Source of the DNA: a virus
DNA: 25,167 bases
Virus record (IMG/VR): IMGVR_UViG_3300047678_000277
Span: 1 to 25,167 of that record
Strand: one strand, 5' to 3'
In this document: piece by piece, positions 5,330 to 13,612 of the stretch
Position numbering within the stretch: the stretch's first letter is position 1
Layout: every line of letters begins with the position of its first letter
Notes under the pieces: generated by a model
The model's database searches: none
Told to the model about the DNA's origin: nothing
The model's input: the letters and a program-made list of their open reading frames with translations, nothing else
Made by a program: the position numbers and the translations under genes

Positions 5330-5351
5330 TTCAAATCTCAAATTTCAAATC
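5330..5351 (+). repeat. TCAAAT tandem repeat before the ParB-like gene
   Basis: TTCAAATCTCAAATTTCAAATC holds three CAAAT units about 7-8 bases apart. Its core TCAAATCTCAAAT (5331-5343) is identical to 1280-1292, which also lies just before a ribosome binding site. A GAAAGG binding site and the ATG at 5368 follow. Confidence 0.55.
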
Positions 5352-5367
5352 CTGAAAGGTTCCCGCC

Positions 5368-7488
5368 ATGACCAACGTCAAAAACTCAAACGTCGCCACC
5401 CGCAACACGAAAGCGGCCGCCGCTCGCACGACCACCAAAACGCGCAACGAGCTCACCGTTGAGCTGGAAAAGATCATTGAGCCTTTCGGCTGGACCGTCT
5501 ATGGCCACGCAGCCTCTCACCTGCAGGCCGCGGAGCTCGACGCGATGTCGACGTGGCTGGATGAGGCCTGGACGAAAACGCCGCTGGTCGTCTGGTCGCT
5601 CATCGTCATCCCCGACGCGCAGTTGTTCGGAGCTCGCAAAAACAAAAATGACGCGATGGCGATCGTGTCGACGATCCTCACCCATCGCGGCGAGTTTGCG
5701 GCGAATCCGGAAGATCCGGTCGCGCGACTGATCGACAGCATCAACGAGTCCGGCTACTGCGAAACCCGCTTTGGCGGTCTGTTTCTGGGAACCGAACCAG
5801 AGCTGCGAATCTGGTTCGGCCGCAAAGCCGGCAAGCCACCCGACCTGTCCGGCGACGAAGCTCGCGTCGCGATTCAGCGGCTGTTCAATGTCGCCATCAC
5901 CGCTCCGCGTGATGAGCCCAAATGGCCACCCGCTGCGAGCGTCTCCGGGCCGAAGAAATCCAAACGTGGGCCCCAAACTTCCGGCGAGCGGAAGGACGTA
6001 AGTCCTCCGATGACTGTCGATCCGGCCACCGGCAAGACGATGCAGCAAATCGATATCGGTCTGATCGTTCCCGACGAAGCCAACCGATTAATCGACAAAG
6101 CGTCGATCCTGCAACTGGCCGCGAACATTCGCGAAATCGGTCTGCTGCAACCGATCACAGTGCGACCGATCGCAGACACCAGCCCGCAGCGGTACATGAT
6201 CACAGCCGGAGAACGACGCTGGCGAGCCTGCTGCGAAGCGGGCTTCAAAACGATTCCGGCGATCATCCGCGAGACCGCCGGAGAAGCAACGGCCGTCAGT
6301 CGCATTTCCGAAAACGTGCATCGGGAAAACCTGACACCGAGTGAACTGGCAACGGAGTACTCCAGGCTTCTGCAGTCGGGAATGACTCAAAAGAAAATCG
6401 GCGAGCTGTTCGACGGCATCAGCCAGGGACAAGTCAGCAATACGATTCGGTTGCTGGAACTGCCGGCTGGCATCCTGAAACACGTTGACGCCCGCATTGT
6501 CGCACCGACGCTGATTCGTGACGTGCTGTCCTACAGCGATTTGCCGCCGCTAATGGACGCCGTTGAAAAGATGATCGCAACGCGAATAAAAAGCGATCTG
6601 CCGATCGAACAAACCAGCCTGCAGGAATGCTTGAAGAACGCGATCCGAACGCACAGCCGATCGATGTCGTACGATTCTGGCTGGAGCAGCTACGCGCCTC
6701 CGGATCCGAAAAAGCGACATTTCAAAACGCTGAGCGACGAGGATCGAAAAGCGCTGGCACCGCGAAATTTCAAAGACCTGATGAACACATGGGGAGATCA
6801 GGAACGCACGTTCAATGTAAAACTGTTCGGCGAGCTCAACACAAAGCCGCTGGCCGACCGCAGAAAGAAGCACGGTGAGTACAAAGCGAAAACTCACCGC
6901 TCGCAGGCCTCCGACAAGTCGCAAAAGAAAGTGGTCAGCTACTTCGACAATGAACGCCGCGTTGCCAACGAGATTGCAGACTCGCTGGCGATAGGCCTGG
7001 CCGACGTCATTGCAAAGCACAAGGATCGTGCGACGGTATACCGCATCGTTCTGGCGATCGCATTCACATCAGACGGAGCGATCGGCGATGCGATACTAGG
7101 CCAGCGGCGGTGGGATCCGGACGAAGTCTGCAAAATGTTCGACAAACTGGATGGAACTCCGAAACAGATCGAAGACACGATCCGAACCGCTGTCGTCGAG
7201 CTGCTGCAATCCGCCGATCGGCCGCAAATCGCGATCGATTCCGTGCTGCATTTGGCGAGTCTGCTGAATGCCGATTTGCTGGCAGCCTGGAAACCGCCGA
7301 TCGACGTGCTGAATGAACTCACCGACGCAGGACGCGAGGTCTGCCGGACCGACCTGCAGGCAGCAGACGCCGAAAAGGCAACACTGCTGAACTGCTGGCC
7401 AGCAGGCTACATGCCGGAATTTCTGCGAGAAATCGTGCAGCCGAAACCAGTCAAAGCGACGAAACTGAAGAAAGGCAAGGCCGCGTGA
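5368..7488 (+). CDS. Large ParB-like protein with extra N- and C-terminal domains
   Basis: The product has 706 residues, more than twice a normal ParB. The ParB core starts near residue 228: ASILQLAANIREIGLLQPIT (245-264), the CTP-binding GERRWRA box (281-287), ENVHRENLTPSEL (315-327) and a helix-turn-helix (about 339-362, TQKKIGELFDGISQGQVSNT). Proteins of this family clamp on DNA at parS-like sites using CTP and act in partition or transcription control. Residues 1-225 are an unrecognised domain plus a basic linker, and residues 400-706 are a long unknown C-terminal region. No ParA is visible nearby, so it may serve in plasmid-like phage maintenance with a distant ParA, in regulation, or in replication. 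It ends the early operon, only 8 bp from the converging late operon. A CATTTCGATCGAAATG palindrome lies 50 bases upstream. Confidence 0.85.
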   Translation: MTNVKNSNVATRNTKAAAARTTTKTRNELTVELEKIIEPFGWTVYGHAASHLQAAELDAMSTWLDEAWTKTPLVVWSLIVIPDAQLFGARKNKNDAMAIVSTILTHRGEFAANPEDPVARLIDSINESGYCETRFGGLFLGTEPELRIWFGRKAGKPPDLSGDEARVAIQRLFNVAITAPRDEPKWPPAASVSGPKKSKRGPQTSGERKDVSPPMTVDPATGKTMQQIDIGLIVPDEANRLIDKASILQLAANIREIGLLQPITVRPIADTSPQRYMITAGERRWRACCEAGFKTIPAIIRETAGEATAVSRISENVHRENLTPSELATEYSRLLQSGMTQKKIGELFDGISQGQVSNTIRLLELPAGILKHVDARIVAPTLIRDVLSYSDLPPLMDAVEKMIATRIKSDLPIEQTSLQECLKNAIRTHSRSMSYDSGWSSYAPPDPKKRHFKTLSDEDRKALAPRNFKDLMNTWGDQERTFNVKLFGELNTKPLADRRKKHGEYKAKTHRSQASDKSQKKVVSYFDNERRVANEIADSLAIGLADVIAKHKDRATVYRIVLAIAFTSDGAIGDAILGQRRWDPDEVCKMFDKLDGTPKQIEDTIRTAVVELLQSADRPQIAIDSVLHLASLLNADLLAAWKPPIDVLNELTDAGREVCRTDLQAADAEKATLLNCWPAGYMPEFLREIVQPKPVKATKLKKGKAA

Positions 7489-7496
7489 TCACAGCC

Positions 7497-8120
7497 TCAG
7501 AGGTTCAGCGAGACGCCGAGAGCCGACCGGACGGCCTCGGGTCGGCAGCCGGCGACAAAGTTGTTTGAAAAGTGCAGGAAGCGACCGTCGCCGTCCGGCC
7601 GCGTCACATCAAACGAAATTGAACCGCCGATCGATTCCCAGTGCTGATCAAAAACCGTATTGTCGCCAATGTGCGGGCCGTCCGGTTCCTTGTTTGGGAT
7701 CGTGGGCAAAAACAACATATCGACGATCGACGCAAGAAACGACGCATCCGGCAGAAAGAGCATGCACGGATTCAGTCGATCCAAAATCGTTGGCCGGTCG
7801 AATCGATCGACGAACCAGTCGAGATCGCAGGCATCCGCAAAACGCGGATACACGTCGTAATCGAGCAGCAGCATCGGCCCCTGTGTCGTGAATGCGTCAA
7901 ATGCCAGCCACCGCAGGAAACAGGCAGCCCGATAACCGGGCGGCGTCACTTCCGGATACGATTGAAGAAGCCTGCGAAGTTCCAGGTATCGCGGATGTGA
8001 CGCAGCATCGAACTCGTCGCAGACCACTACACCAGGCCACGTTTCGCAGAACATCGACAGCAGCTCCTGTTCTTCGCTGGCGTCGATGCCCGCCACTGGT
8101 TCGAAATACGTCGCAAACAT
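7497..8120 (-). CDS. Glycosyltransferase-like protein with DxD motif, last gene of tail module
   Basis: The product has 207 residues from the ATG at 8120, which has a GGGAGGG binding site 3-4 bases before it; the open frame extends further to 8168 but that part overlaps the previous gene. The pattern LLLDYDVYP (84-92) is a DxD metal/nucleotide-sugar motif, and PHIGDNTVF (149-157) and HFSNN (183-187) resemble the acceptor-side and late motifs of small GT-A enzymes. The reaction would be transfer of a sugar from a nucleotide sugar to protein or host polysaccharide. Its place after the tail fibre genes suggests fibre decoration or host surface modification. Substrate unknown. Confidence 0.6.
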   Translation of the reverse strand: MFATYFEPVAGIDASEEQELLSMFCETWPGVVVCDEFDAASHPRYLELRRLLQSYPEVTPPGYRAACFLRWLAFDAFTTQGPMLLLDYDVYPRFADACDLDWFVDRFDRPTILDRLNPCMLFLPDASFLASIVDMLFLPTIPNKEPDGPHIGDNTVFDQHWESIGGSISFDVTRPDGDGRFLHFSNNFVAGCRPEAVRSALGVSLNL

Positions 8121-8130
8121 AATCCCTCCC

Positions 8131-9675
8131 TCAGACGTCAGCACGTTCCACGCGCAGAGCACCGCCAAGCTCGACCACCAATTTGCCTAGCGACGTCGTA
8201 CGCTGGATCTGGTACCGGTAGTCGTCGGCGATCGGCAGCGTACCGGGAATGAGGTTCCGGGGTATTTCGATCGAAATCGATGTGACATCGTCCGCATAAG
8301 TGACGCTCGAAATGGTTCCGGTAATCAGCACTTCATTTCCGCGACGCGCGCCGAACTGCAGCGACGCCGCCAGTGTGGCGGATTGCAGCCTGGCCGCCAG
8401 TGCTCCGCCAACATCAGCGACCGATCGGACAAGCCCATTCTCGGCGGCCGTGACGTAATCTTTGCCGACGATCAACGTGATGGCACCGGCTGGAGTCACT
8501 GATCCGGCGACCGAAAGACCAGCCCCGTTGATCTTCTGTGCGGCCGCCCAGGTTTCATTCAGCTTCGTTTCCTGCTCCGTTGTGAGACCACCGCCGCCGC
8601 CACCTTCCCAAGAATCCTCCCCGTGTGCCGCCGAAAGCACTTCATCGACTTTCGCCGCTATTGTCTCGCGCCCCGCGGAGTCTAGTTCCACTGCCCCAGC
8701 GGCAGACACGCGGAGTCGATTTGCGAGATCATCAGCATGGAATAAACCGGCTCGAATATCTGCGACGGAAGGCGCAGAGCCACCACCACCGCCAGCCCCC
8801 TGCGCGAGATTCGCCACCGAGCCTGTGGCTGCTGTCGTCTGACCAGTGTTGACGGTCGCGAAGCGAGCCAGCGCAGTGGAGCTGATCGCATCCAATGCCG
8901 CCGTCACCTGCGCCGGAGTCGCACGCGAGCTCATCAGAACGTCAAGATTCTGCAGCAGCTTTCCGACCGTGCCGGCCGTATCGTGATTACCGGCGAGAAG
9001 GCGATTTAGGACGGCATCCCGAACGGCGACAGCGATTGCCGCGACCGAAACGTCGGCACCGTCGAGATCGGTTTCGATTCTCGCAATGATCGAATCGACG
9101 AGAGCCGCCGTGTCCGTGTCCGAGAACAACGCCGCGAGAACCGCCGAAGTCAAAGACATTTCCGACCCGACGATCGCAAGCCCCGTCGCGGAACCGGCCG
9201 CAACGTCGGGAATTCTATCAACACGAGAAAGCCGACCCACCGTCAACTTACCATCAGCCGACTCGGACGCCGTTCTCGCCGCCGCGATTCCGGCGTTATC
9301 GGGAACCGTAGTATTAGCCGCAAAAGCTGCCGTATGACGATCAGCCGTCACCACCAGCCAATCGAAATGCACGTCGATCGCGCCAGTAACCGACAGCACA
9401 GCAGAGACGGCACCGAGTGACGCAAACAGAGCGTTCGGCACATGCCACGCATACTTCCCTATTCCGAGAGGCACGATCTTCCCGCTCGTGTATGCATCGC
9501 CTGGCGAACCGGACGAGAATGAAAGGCTGGTCTCAGTCCCACCGGCAATATTGTACTTTCCGCTAAAGTCAGAATGGACCTTTCCCGTAAGCCCTTGGCC
9601 AGTCGTAGACGATCGCAGCATGAAATGCCGGATGCGACTGGTGACGTTTTGCGGAATTAGGATGTCGCCGGGCAT
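8131..9675 (-). CDS. Tail fibre-like structural protein
   Basis: The product has 514 residues. The N-terminal 115 residues are beta-rich (DFSGKYNIAGGTETSLSF, PLGIGKYAWHVPNALF), as in base-plate attached fibre heads. The middle (about 130-370) is alanine- and aspartate-rich and helical, probably a trimeric stalk, interrupted by glycine hinges GAGGGGGSAPSVADI and EGGGGGGLTTEQETKL. The C-terminal 90 residues are beta-rich again. The motif DIRAGLFHADDLANRL occurs in the stalk. It starts one base after the previous stop and ends 10 bases before the glycosyltransferase-like gene. It is likely to recognise the host or link to a receptor-binding tip. Family not certain. Confidence 0.65.
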   Translation of the reverse strand: MPGDILIPQNVTSRIRHFMLRSSTTGQGLTGKVHSDFSGKYNIAGGTETSLSFSSGSPGDAYTSGKIVPLGIGKYAWHVPNALFASLGAVSAVLSVTGAIDVHFDWLVVTADRHTAAFAANTTVPDNAGIAAARTASESADGKLTVGRLSRVDRIPDVAAGSATGLAIVGSEMSLTSAVLAALFSDTDTAALVDSIIARIETDLDGADVSVAAIAVAVRDAVLNRLLAGNHDTAGTVGKLLQNLDVLMSSRATPAQVTAALDAISSTALARFATVNTGQTTAATGSVANLAQGAGGGGGSAPSVADIRAGLFHADDLANRLRVSAAGAVELDSAGRETIAAKVDEVLSAAHGEDSWEGGGGGGLTTEQETKLNETWAAAQKINGAGLSVAGSVTPAGAITLIVGKDYVTAAENGLVRSVADVGGALAARLQSATLAASLQFGARRGNEVLITGTISSVTYADDVTSISIEIPRNLIPGTLPIADDYRYQIQRTTSLGKLVVELGGALRVERADV

Positions 9676-9676
9676 T

Positions 9677-10750
9677 TTATTCCTCCATCACAATAACGTT
9701 ACCACCACCCGACGCAACGTCTACGACGCGAAACTGAAACGGGATATACAAGACGTTTGAGCCAAACGTCCATGAGCCACCGCCGTTGCGAGTAGCGGAC
9801 GACAAATTGAAATACCCCATACACTCACCGCACGCCGATGACGGTATAATCATTTCTATCGAGGAAAAGTTTTCACCTGAAACAAGTGGCTTTACCGCCA
9901 AGATATAGGTGTTACCAGCAGTCAGGATTACGCGGTCACTCAACACGAAAGAGCAAGGGTAGGTGTTAGTAACTCTGGTCGCCGAAGCATCTATTGTTGT
10001 TGTCGAGATAAGAGTTCCGTTTTCGTAAATAAGTATATTAAAGTCCGCATTTCTGGGATTCGTTGCGTTGATACTTGCAAGCATGTTGACGCCGTCAACG
10101 GTCATCGTAACCGGAACAGTGAATTGACACCCGCGTTCATCTGGATTAGTCGCAGCATTCCATGTCCGCGTAGTCTGTGACCCCCAAAACCAGCCACCAT
10201 GCGATAGCGTTCCAACAGTCCCATCTGTACAGATCAAAGCCACGCTCGAATGGATGTTACCACCCGTCCAGACTCCGGCAGTTTGTTTCGAGATTCCTGA
10301 AGTTGTACCAACCGACATTGGAATCGCCGAAGCTTGAAAATTGTCAGAACCTAACCTACCGGCACCGTCGTATTCTACCACCACTGCAAGCCATTCGCCG
10401 TTCACTATGGAACGGTTTGCACTTAACGCATTTGTAATCGTGAATGAGTTCGTAGCATACGCGGAATTCGCTATTGCTACAGTCTGATCCTGAACACCGT
10501 CAGGAATCGGGACTGTAGTCGACGTCAGGTCAACATCCTGCAACGAGACAGTAAGAGCACTTCCGCCGTTTTTAGTAACTGTTCCAAAACGAAATCCAAC
10601 ACGTTCGATTGATTTTCCAGACGATGCAAGTGGATGTTGAACTTGCCCAATAAAAGCGATCTTGTCGCCGGTAGCGTTGACGGAGGACGAGACGGTAGCT
10701 GAGCTAATATTTGGAATAACGCTCGGCCAATATGAGATAATTCCAGCCAT
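9677..10750 (-). CDS. Tail surface protein with atypical low G+C, probable host-recognition protein
   Basis: The product has 357 residues, rich in Ser, Thr, Asn and Gly with alternating beta-strands (FTITNALSANRSIVNGEWLA, NTYILAVKP). There is no signal or membrane span. The repeated beta-sandwich look and the position between other tail proteins suggest a receptor-binding or fibre-tip protein. Its base composition is clearly lower in G+C than its neighbours: 22 to 30 of 60 bases in lines I counted here against about 36 of 60 in the tape measure gene. Codons such as AAT, AAA and ATA are common. This points to recent exchange, as is usual for host-range genes. Family not recognised. Confidence 0.6.
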   Translation of the reverse strand: MAGIISYWPSVIPNISSATVSSSVNATGDKIAFIGQVQHPLASSGKSIERVGFRFGTVTKNGGSALTVSLQDVDLTSTTVPIPDGVQDQTVAIANSAYATNSFTITNALSANRSIVNGEWLAVVVEYDGAGRLGSDNFQASAIPMSVGTTSGISKQTAGVWTGGNIHSSVALICTDGTVGTLSHGGWFWGSQTTRTWNAATNPDERGCQFTVPVTMTVDGVNMLASINATNPRNADFNILIYENGTLISTTTIDASATRVTNTYPCSFVLSDRVILTAGNTYILAVKPLVSGENFSSIEMIIPSSACGECMGYFNLSSATRNGGGSWTFGSNVLYIPFQFRVVDVASGGGNVIVMEE

Positions 10751-10762
10751 TGAAAATACCCT

Positions 10763-11314
10763 CTATTGCTTCAGCCGAACTACAGACGCCTCAAGTGCTG
10801 TAATCAGCGCCTGTGAGTCACCTCTCGCAAGAGCTGAATTGATCCCGCAGTCGTTCAGACAGGCGACCCAACGGCTGTCCAACGTGGCTACCGACGCGAT
10901 TCTTGCGGCTTCGAGCCATGTATCGCGGCACTCGTCTGCCGTGACCAATCGTCCTAAGACAGGTTGGTTATGCACAGAAAGCCCAGTAAGCACGTTCGCT
11001 GTCGCTTGCGGCAGCGATTTAAGTGAGACCATTTTCGCGATCAAGCCAGCAGTGATGGGGTGCCCGTAATCGAGTCCCTCGTCCGCCAGCTTCGCCAGTC
11101 CGCTTCGTCCCGTGGGTGTCGTCTCGAAGACCGCAATTACAGGATCAGGGTCGATCCCTGCAGCGATCAGTGCGGCAAGCGTCCTCGCCATCGATACGGG
11201 CTGACCATCGTGGACGACGACGGAGTTTGCATTTAGCTTTGCCGCGACGGCCGTGAAGTCTCCGGACGTGGCCTCGGCGCTGCAGTGTTGCTGCATCAGG
11301 GAGAGCAGGCTCAT
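10763..11314 (-). CDS. Hypothetical tail-module protein
   Basis: The product has 183 residues, mostly helical and alanine/leucine-rich, with a middle reading GLAKLADEGLDYGHPITAGL and GLSVHNQPVLGRLVTADECR. No membrane span or catalytic motif is seen. Its ATG overlaps the stop of the 30-residue frame upstream (ATGA). Similar-sized proteins occur between tail-tip and fibre genes of siphophages, sometimes as fibre assembly proteins, but nothing here proves that. Unknown function. Confidence 0.6.
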   Translation of the reverse strand: MSLLSLMQQHCSAEATSGDFTAVAAKLNANSVVVHDGQPVSMARTLAALIAAGIDPDPVIAVFETTPTGRSGLAKLADEGLDYGHPITAGLIAKMVSLKSLPQATANVLTGLSVHNQPVLGRLVTADECRDTWLEAARIASVATLDSRWVACLNDCGINSALARGDSQALITALEASVVRLKQ

Positions 11315-11403
11315 GGGAATCTTTCAGTGTGGGCGGTGGGGTTCGGGCCTGACTGTGCAGGTCGCGCGGAAAGTTTGCCAGGATATTTTGGTCGATTGGA
11401 CAT
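11311..11403 (-). CDS. Tiny ORF coupled to the next gene
   Basis: The frame gives 30 residues, basic and proline-rich (NRPKYPGKLSARPAQSGPNP), and its TGA overlaps the ATG of the 183-residue gene by 4 bases. It starts 3 bases after the stop of the 35-residue gene. It fills the only gap between two real genes, which is why it is listed; no binding site of note is seen. Confidence 0.35.
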   Translation of the reverse strand: MSNRPKYPGKLSARPAQSGPNPTAHTERFP

Positions 11404-11406
11404 TGA

Positions 11407-11514
11407 TTAGCCGACCTGAAAGGTGGTGCCGATTGCCGTGACTCCGATTCCGCTGCTGGGAGTCGTCACCCCTTGCGGAGGTCCGATCCAGAATTTGATA
11501 GGTTGCAGGGGCAT
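11407..11514 (-). CDS. Tiny tail-module protein
   Basis: The frame gives 35 residues (PLQPIKFWIGPPQGVTT then a Gly/Thr/Val-rich end ITV-like GVTAIGTTFQVG). A GGAGAG binding site lies 6 bases before its ATG. The beta-like end and the position between two tail genes suggest a small structural piece. It has been too short for automatic calling and the family is unknown. Confidence 0.5.
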   Translation of the reverse strand: MPLQPIKFWIGPPQGVTTPSSGIGVTAIGTTFQVG

Positions 11515-11591
11515 TTTGACTCTCCGATTTGTTCCGCGTGTCTCGCGGATCAACCATCCGCGGGTCACATAAATTCAACAACGCCACGCCG

Positions 11592-13535
11592 TCACAGATT
11601 CAGCGGCTGGCCACCCAACAAACAGTCGAACGCACGAACCGAATTCCCATTGGCCTCCAGCTCGTCAACGATCGTGGCGTTCTTGAGCGTGCAGCGGCCG
11701 CCGTACATGATCAAAGACGAAAATCGCGAAGCGACGTCGGCAAACGGAGACGTCCCGAATTCGCCTTCGTCCATCACAATCGTGTTCGCCGCGTTGTCAC
11801 CGATCCACACAAAAGCCGGCAACGCGTCCGAACTCGATCCAGTGTTGCGAATCGTAATGGCCGTCGCGACGGTGCCTGTGTCGAGATACACCCGCGACGG
11901 ACCGGTACCGTTCTGAGTGCCGATCAAGACGACGCTGCAGCCAATCGTCAGTTGCTGCTCGCGATATTCGCGGTAGCCCGATCGGCTGATGTGCGGCAAA
12001 CCTAGTTTCCGATTCTGCCACGCCATTGAGATTGTCAGCGAGGCCAGCGTCACAGCAGACTGCAACAGCCCGTAAAGACAGTCGGCCCCGGTATCTTCGA
12101 AAACGACATCGTCGCCGTTCGCTGGCAATCCTGCCGGAATCCAGTTTTTCGCTTCGTCCCAATGATTCGGCCCGCTCGAAGCAACCAGTGTTCCAATTGC
12201 AAAGCCCTGGACAGAGCCCCCCGTTAATCCCACTCCATCGCCCGTCATAGAAACTTGATTCTGAGCCGCCTCAGCGCCGATGAACGTAACATCCCACGGA
12301 CCGCCAGCGGAACCCGTGACACTGCAATTCCCTGCGCCGATCGTCGCCAGCGCCTGAAGCGCGGTCGAGACAGTTGCCGCCGATGCGTTGTAGGCAATCG
12401 CCGTTGTGGTCTGTGCTTCGAACGTCAACGTAAAAGTCCCGCCCGTCGGAACGCTCGACAGCGTCACGCGCTGCACTTCGTTGATTCCCGCCGTTGCCCC
12501 GTGCCCGGCTGTAACGATCGTTACCGGAATCAAAAAAGTACCGGCCAAACCTGCGACGCTGTTCGCGATAATAAGGCCCGAGTCAAACCCGGCAAACGCT
12601 CCGAAGAATTCAACGACCAACTTGTTGCCGGAATACGACGGATTCAAATTCCGCAGGCCGCCGAAAGCTTCGTTGATCGATGAATCGACAACGGAAACAG
12701 CGTTGGCCATGGTAAACGAACCGGACGCCGGTTTTGTGGTAAATGGACCGTCCAACGTGTACGTAAACGCCGAAGAACCCGCCGCCAAAAACGTAGTGCC
12801 CGACGCCGCAAAATCGATCTGCAGAATCTGATTCTGCGAAGCCGTCCCGCGCTGCAACCGCTTCGTAACCGGACGCACGGCCGAGAGCGAACAAACCAGC
12901 GCTTGTGCGCTACCGGCCAACGCACCGGCAAACGTGCAAGTGTACGTGTCTGTTTCACCGTCGAGCTGAATTCCGTCCTGCGACGTTGTCGAACGCACGA
13001 CCGTGATGTTCCCGGCCCCGACGCTGGAAATTGCTTCGAGTGCTGTCTGGACCGTCGCCGCGTTCGCGCCCACTGCAATTGCAGAACTGGCGTTGCCAAG
13101 ATGATAAACCTTAAATGTCCCGGCATTCCCCGCCCCGTTCGCCGGAATGGTGAACTTGACGACGGCATTCACAGCGCCGCTCGGTGCCGCGCCCTCTGTG
13201 ATCGTCGTGACTGTAACGCCAGTGCTGGTGCCGTTGCTGGCCGAGGCCGTGACGACGAACGGCATACCCGCTTCATTCGCCGTCAGCAGCAGAGCAGTTG
13301 CAGGATTGCCCTCAGCCGACGCCGTGAACTCACCGAATTCCGCAATTCGTGACGCACGAATCGCAGCAATCAACAGCGCAACGACGTTTGCCACCGTCGC
13401 TTCCGTCGCAGTTATTGTGATCGATTTGCCGTTGCATGTGATGGAAAAGCTATCCCCGATTTCCACGTCACTGGGGACCACGCGAGTGACTTGAGCGATC
13501 GCAGGGGCGTCGCCGCGCCAGATCTTTTGCGTCAT
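11592..13535 (-). CDS. Large repeat-containing beta-rich phage surface protein
   Basis: The product has 647 residues, rich in Thr, Ala, Gly and Val. At least two copies of a beta-domain unit are visible: VQTALEAISSVGAGNITVV with an upstream GTFKVYHLG, and VSTALQALATIGAGNCSVTG with an upstream GTFTLTFEAQTTTAIAYNAS. The N-terminus (TQKIWRGDAPAIAQVTRVVP) is a distinct cap. The final third (from about 480) changes to asparagine- and aspartate-rich strands with repeated short turns, as in beta-helical tips. Such tandem beta-domains are common in phage fibre and surface proteins. It lies between the glycosyltransferase-like gene and fibre genes and may be an acceptor for glycosylation (inference). 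Confidence 0.65.
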   Translation of the reverse strand: MTQKIWRGDAPAIAQVTRVVPSDVEIGDSFSITCNGKSITITATEATVANVVALLIAAIRASRIAEFGEFTASAEGNPATALLLTANEAGMPFVVTASASNGTSTGVTVTTITEGAAPSGAVNAVVKFTIPANGAGNAGTFKVYHLGNASSAIAVGANAATVQTALEAISSVGAGNITVVRSTTSQDGIQLDGETDTYTCTFAGALAGSAQALVCSLSAVRPVTKRLQRGTASQNQILQIDFAASGTTFLAAGSSAFTYTLDGPFTTKPASGSFTMANAVSVVDSSINEAFGGLRNLNPSYSGNKLVVEFFGAFAGFDSGLIIANSVAGLAGTFLIPVTIVTAGHGATAGINEVQRVTLSSVPTGGTFTLTFEAQTTTAIAYNASAATVSTALQALATIGAGNCSVTGSAGGPWDVTFIGAEAAQNQVSMTGDGVGLTGGSVQGFAIGTLVASSGPNHWDEAKNWIPAGLPANGDDVVFEDTGADCLYGLLQSAVTLASLTISMAWQNRKLGLPHISRSGYREYREQQLTIGCSVVLIGTQNGTGPSRVYLDTGTVATAITIRNTGSSSDALPAFVWIGDNAANTIVMDEGEFGTSPFADVASRFSSLIMYGGRCTLKNATIVDELEANGNSVRAFDCLLGGQPLNL

Positions 13536-13612
13536 GGATTCTTCAACCTTCTAAAAAAACAGCTTCGAACAACCACATCAAATCCGGCCAATCCAGACAG
13601 CAACACGGAAAT

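Noticed and set aside
11324-11587. An 87-residue minus-strand frame between tail genes
   Set aside because: Its composition is Arg/His/Asn-rich and random-looking; two tiny frames with better start context occupy the same stretch.
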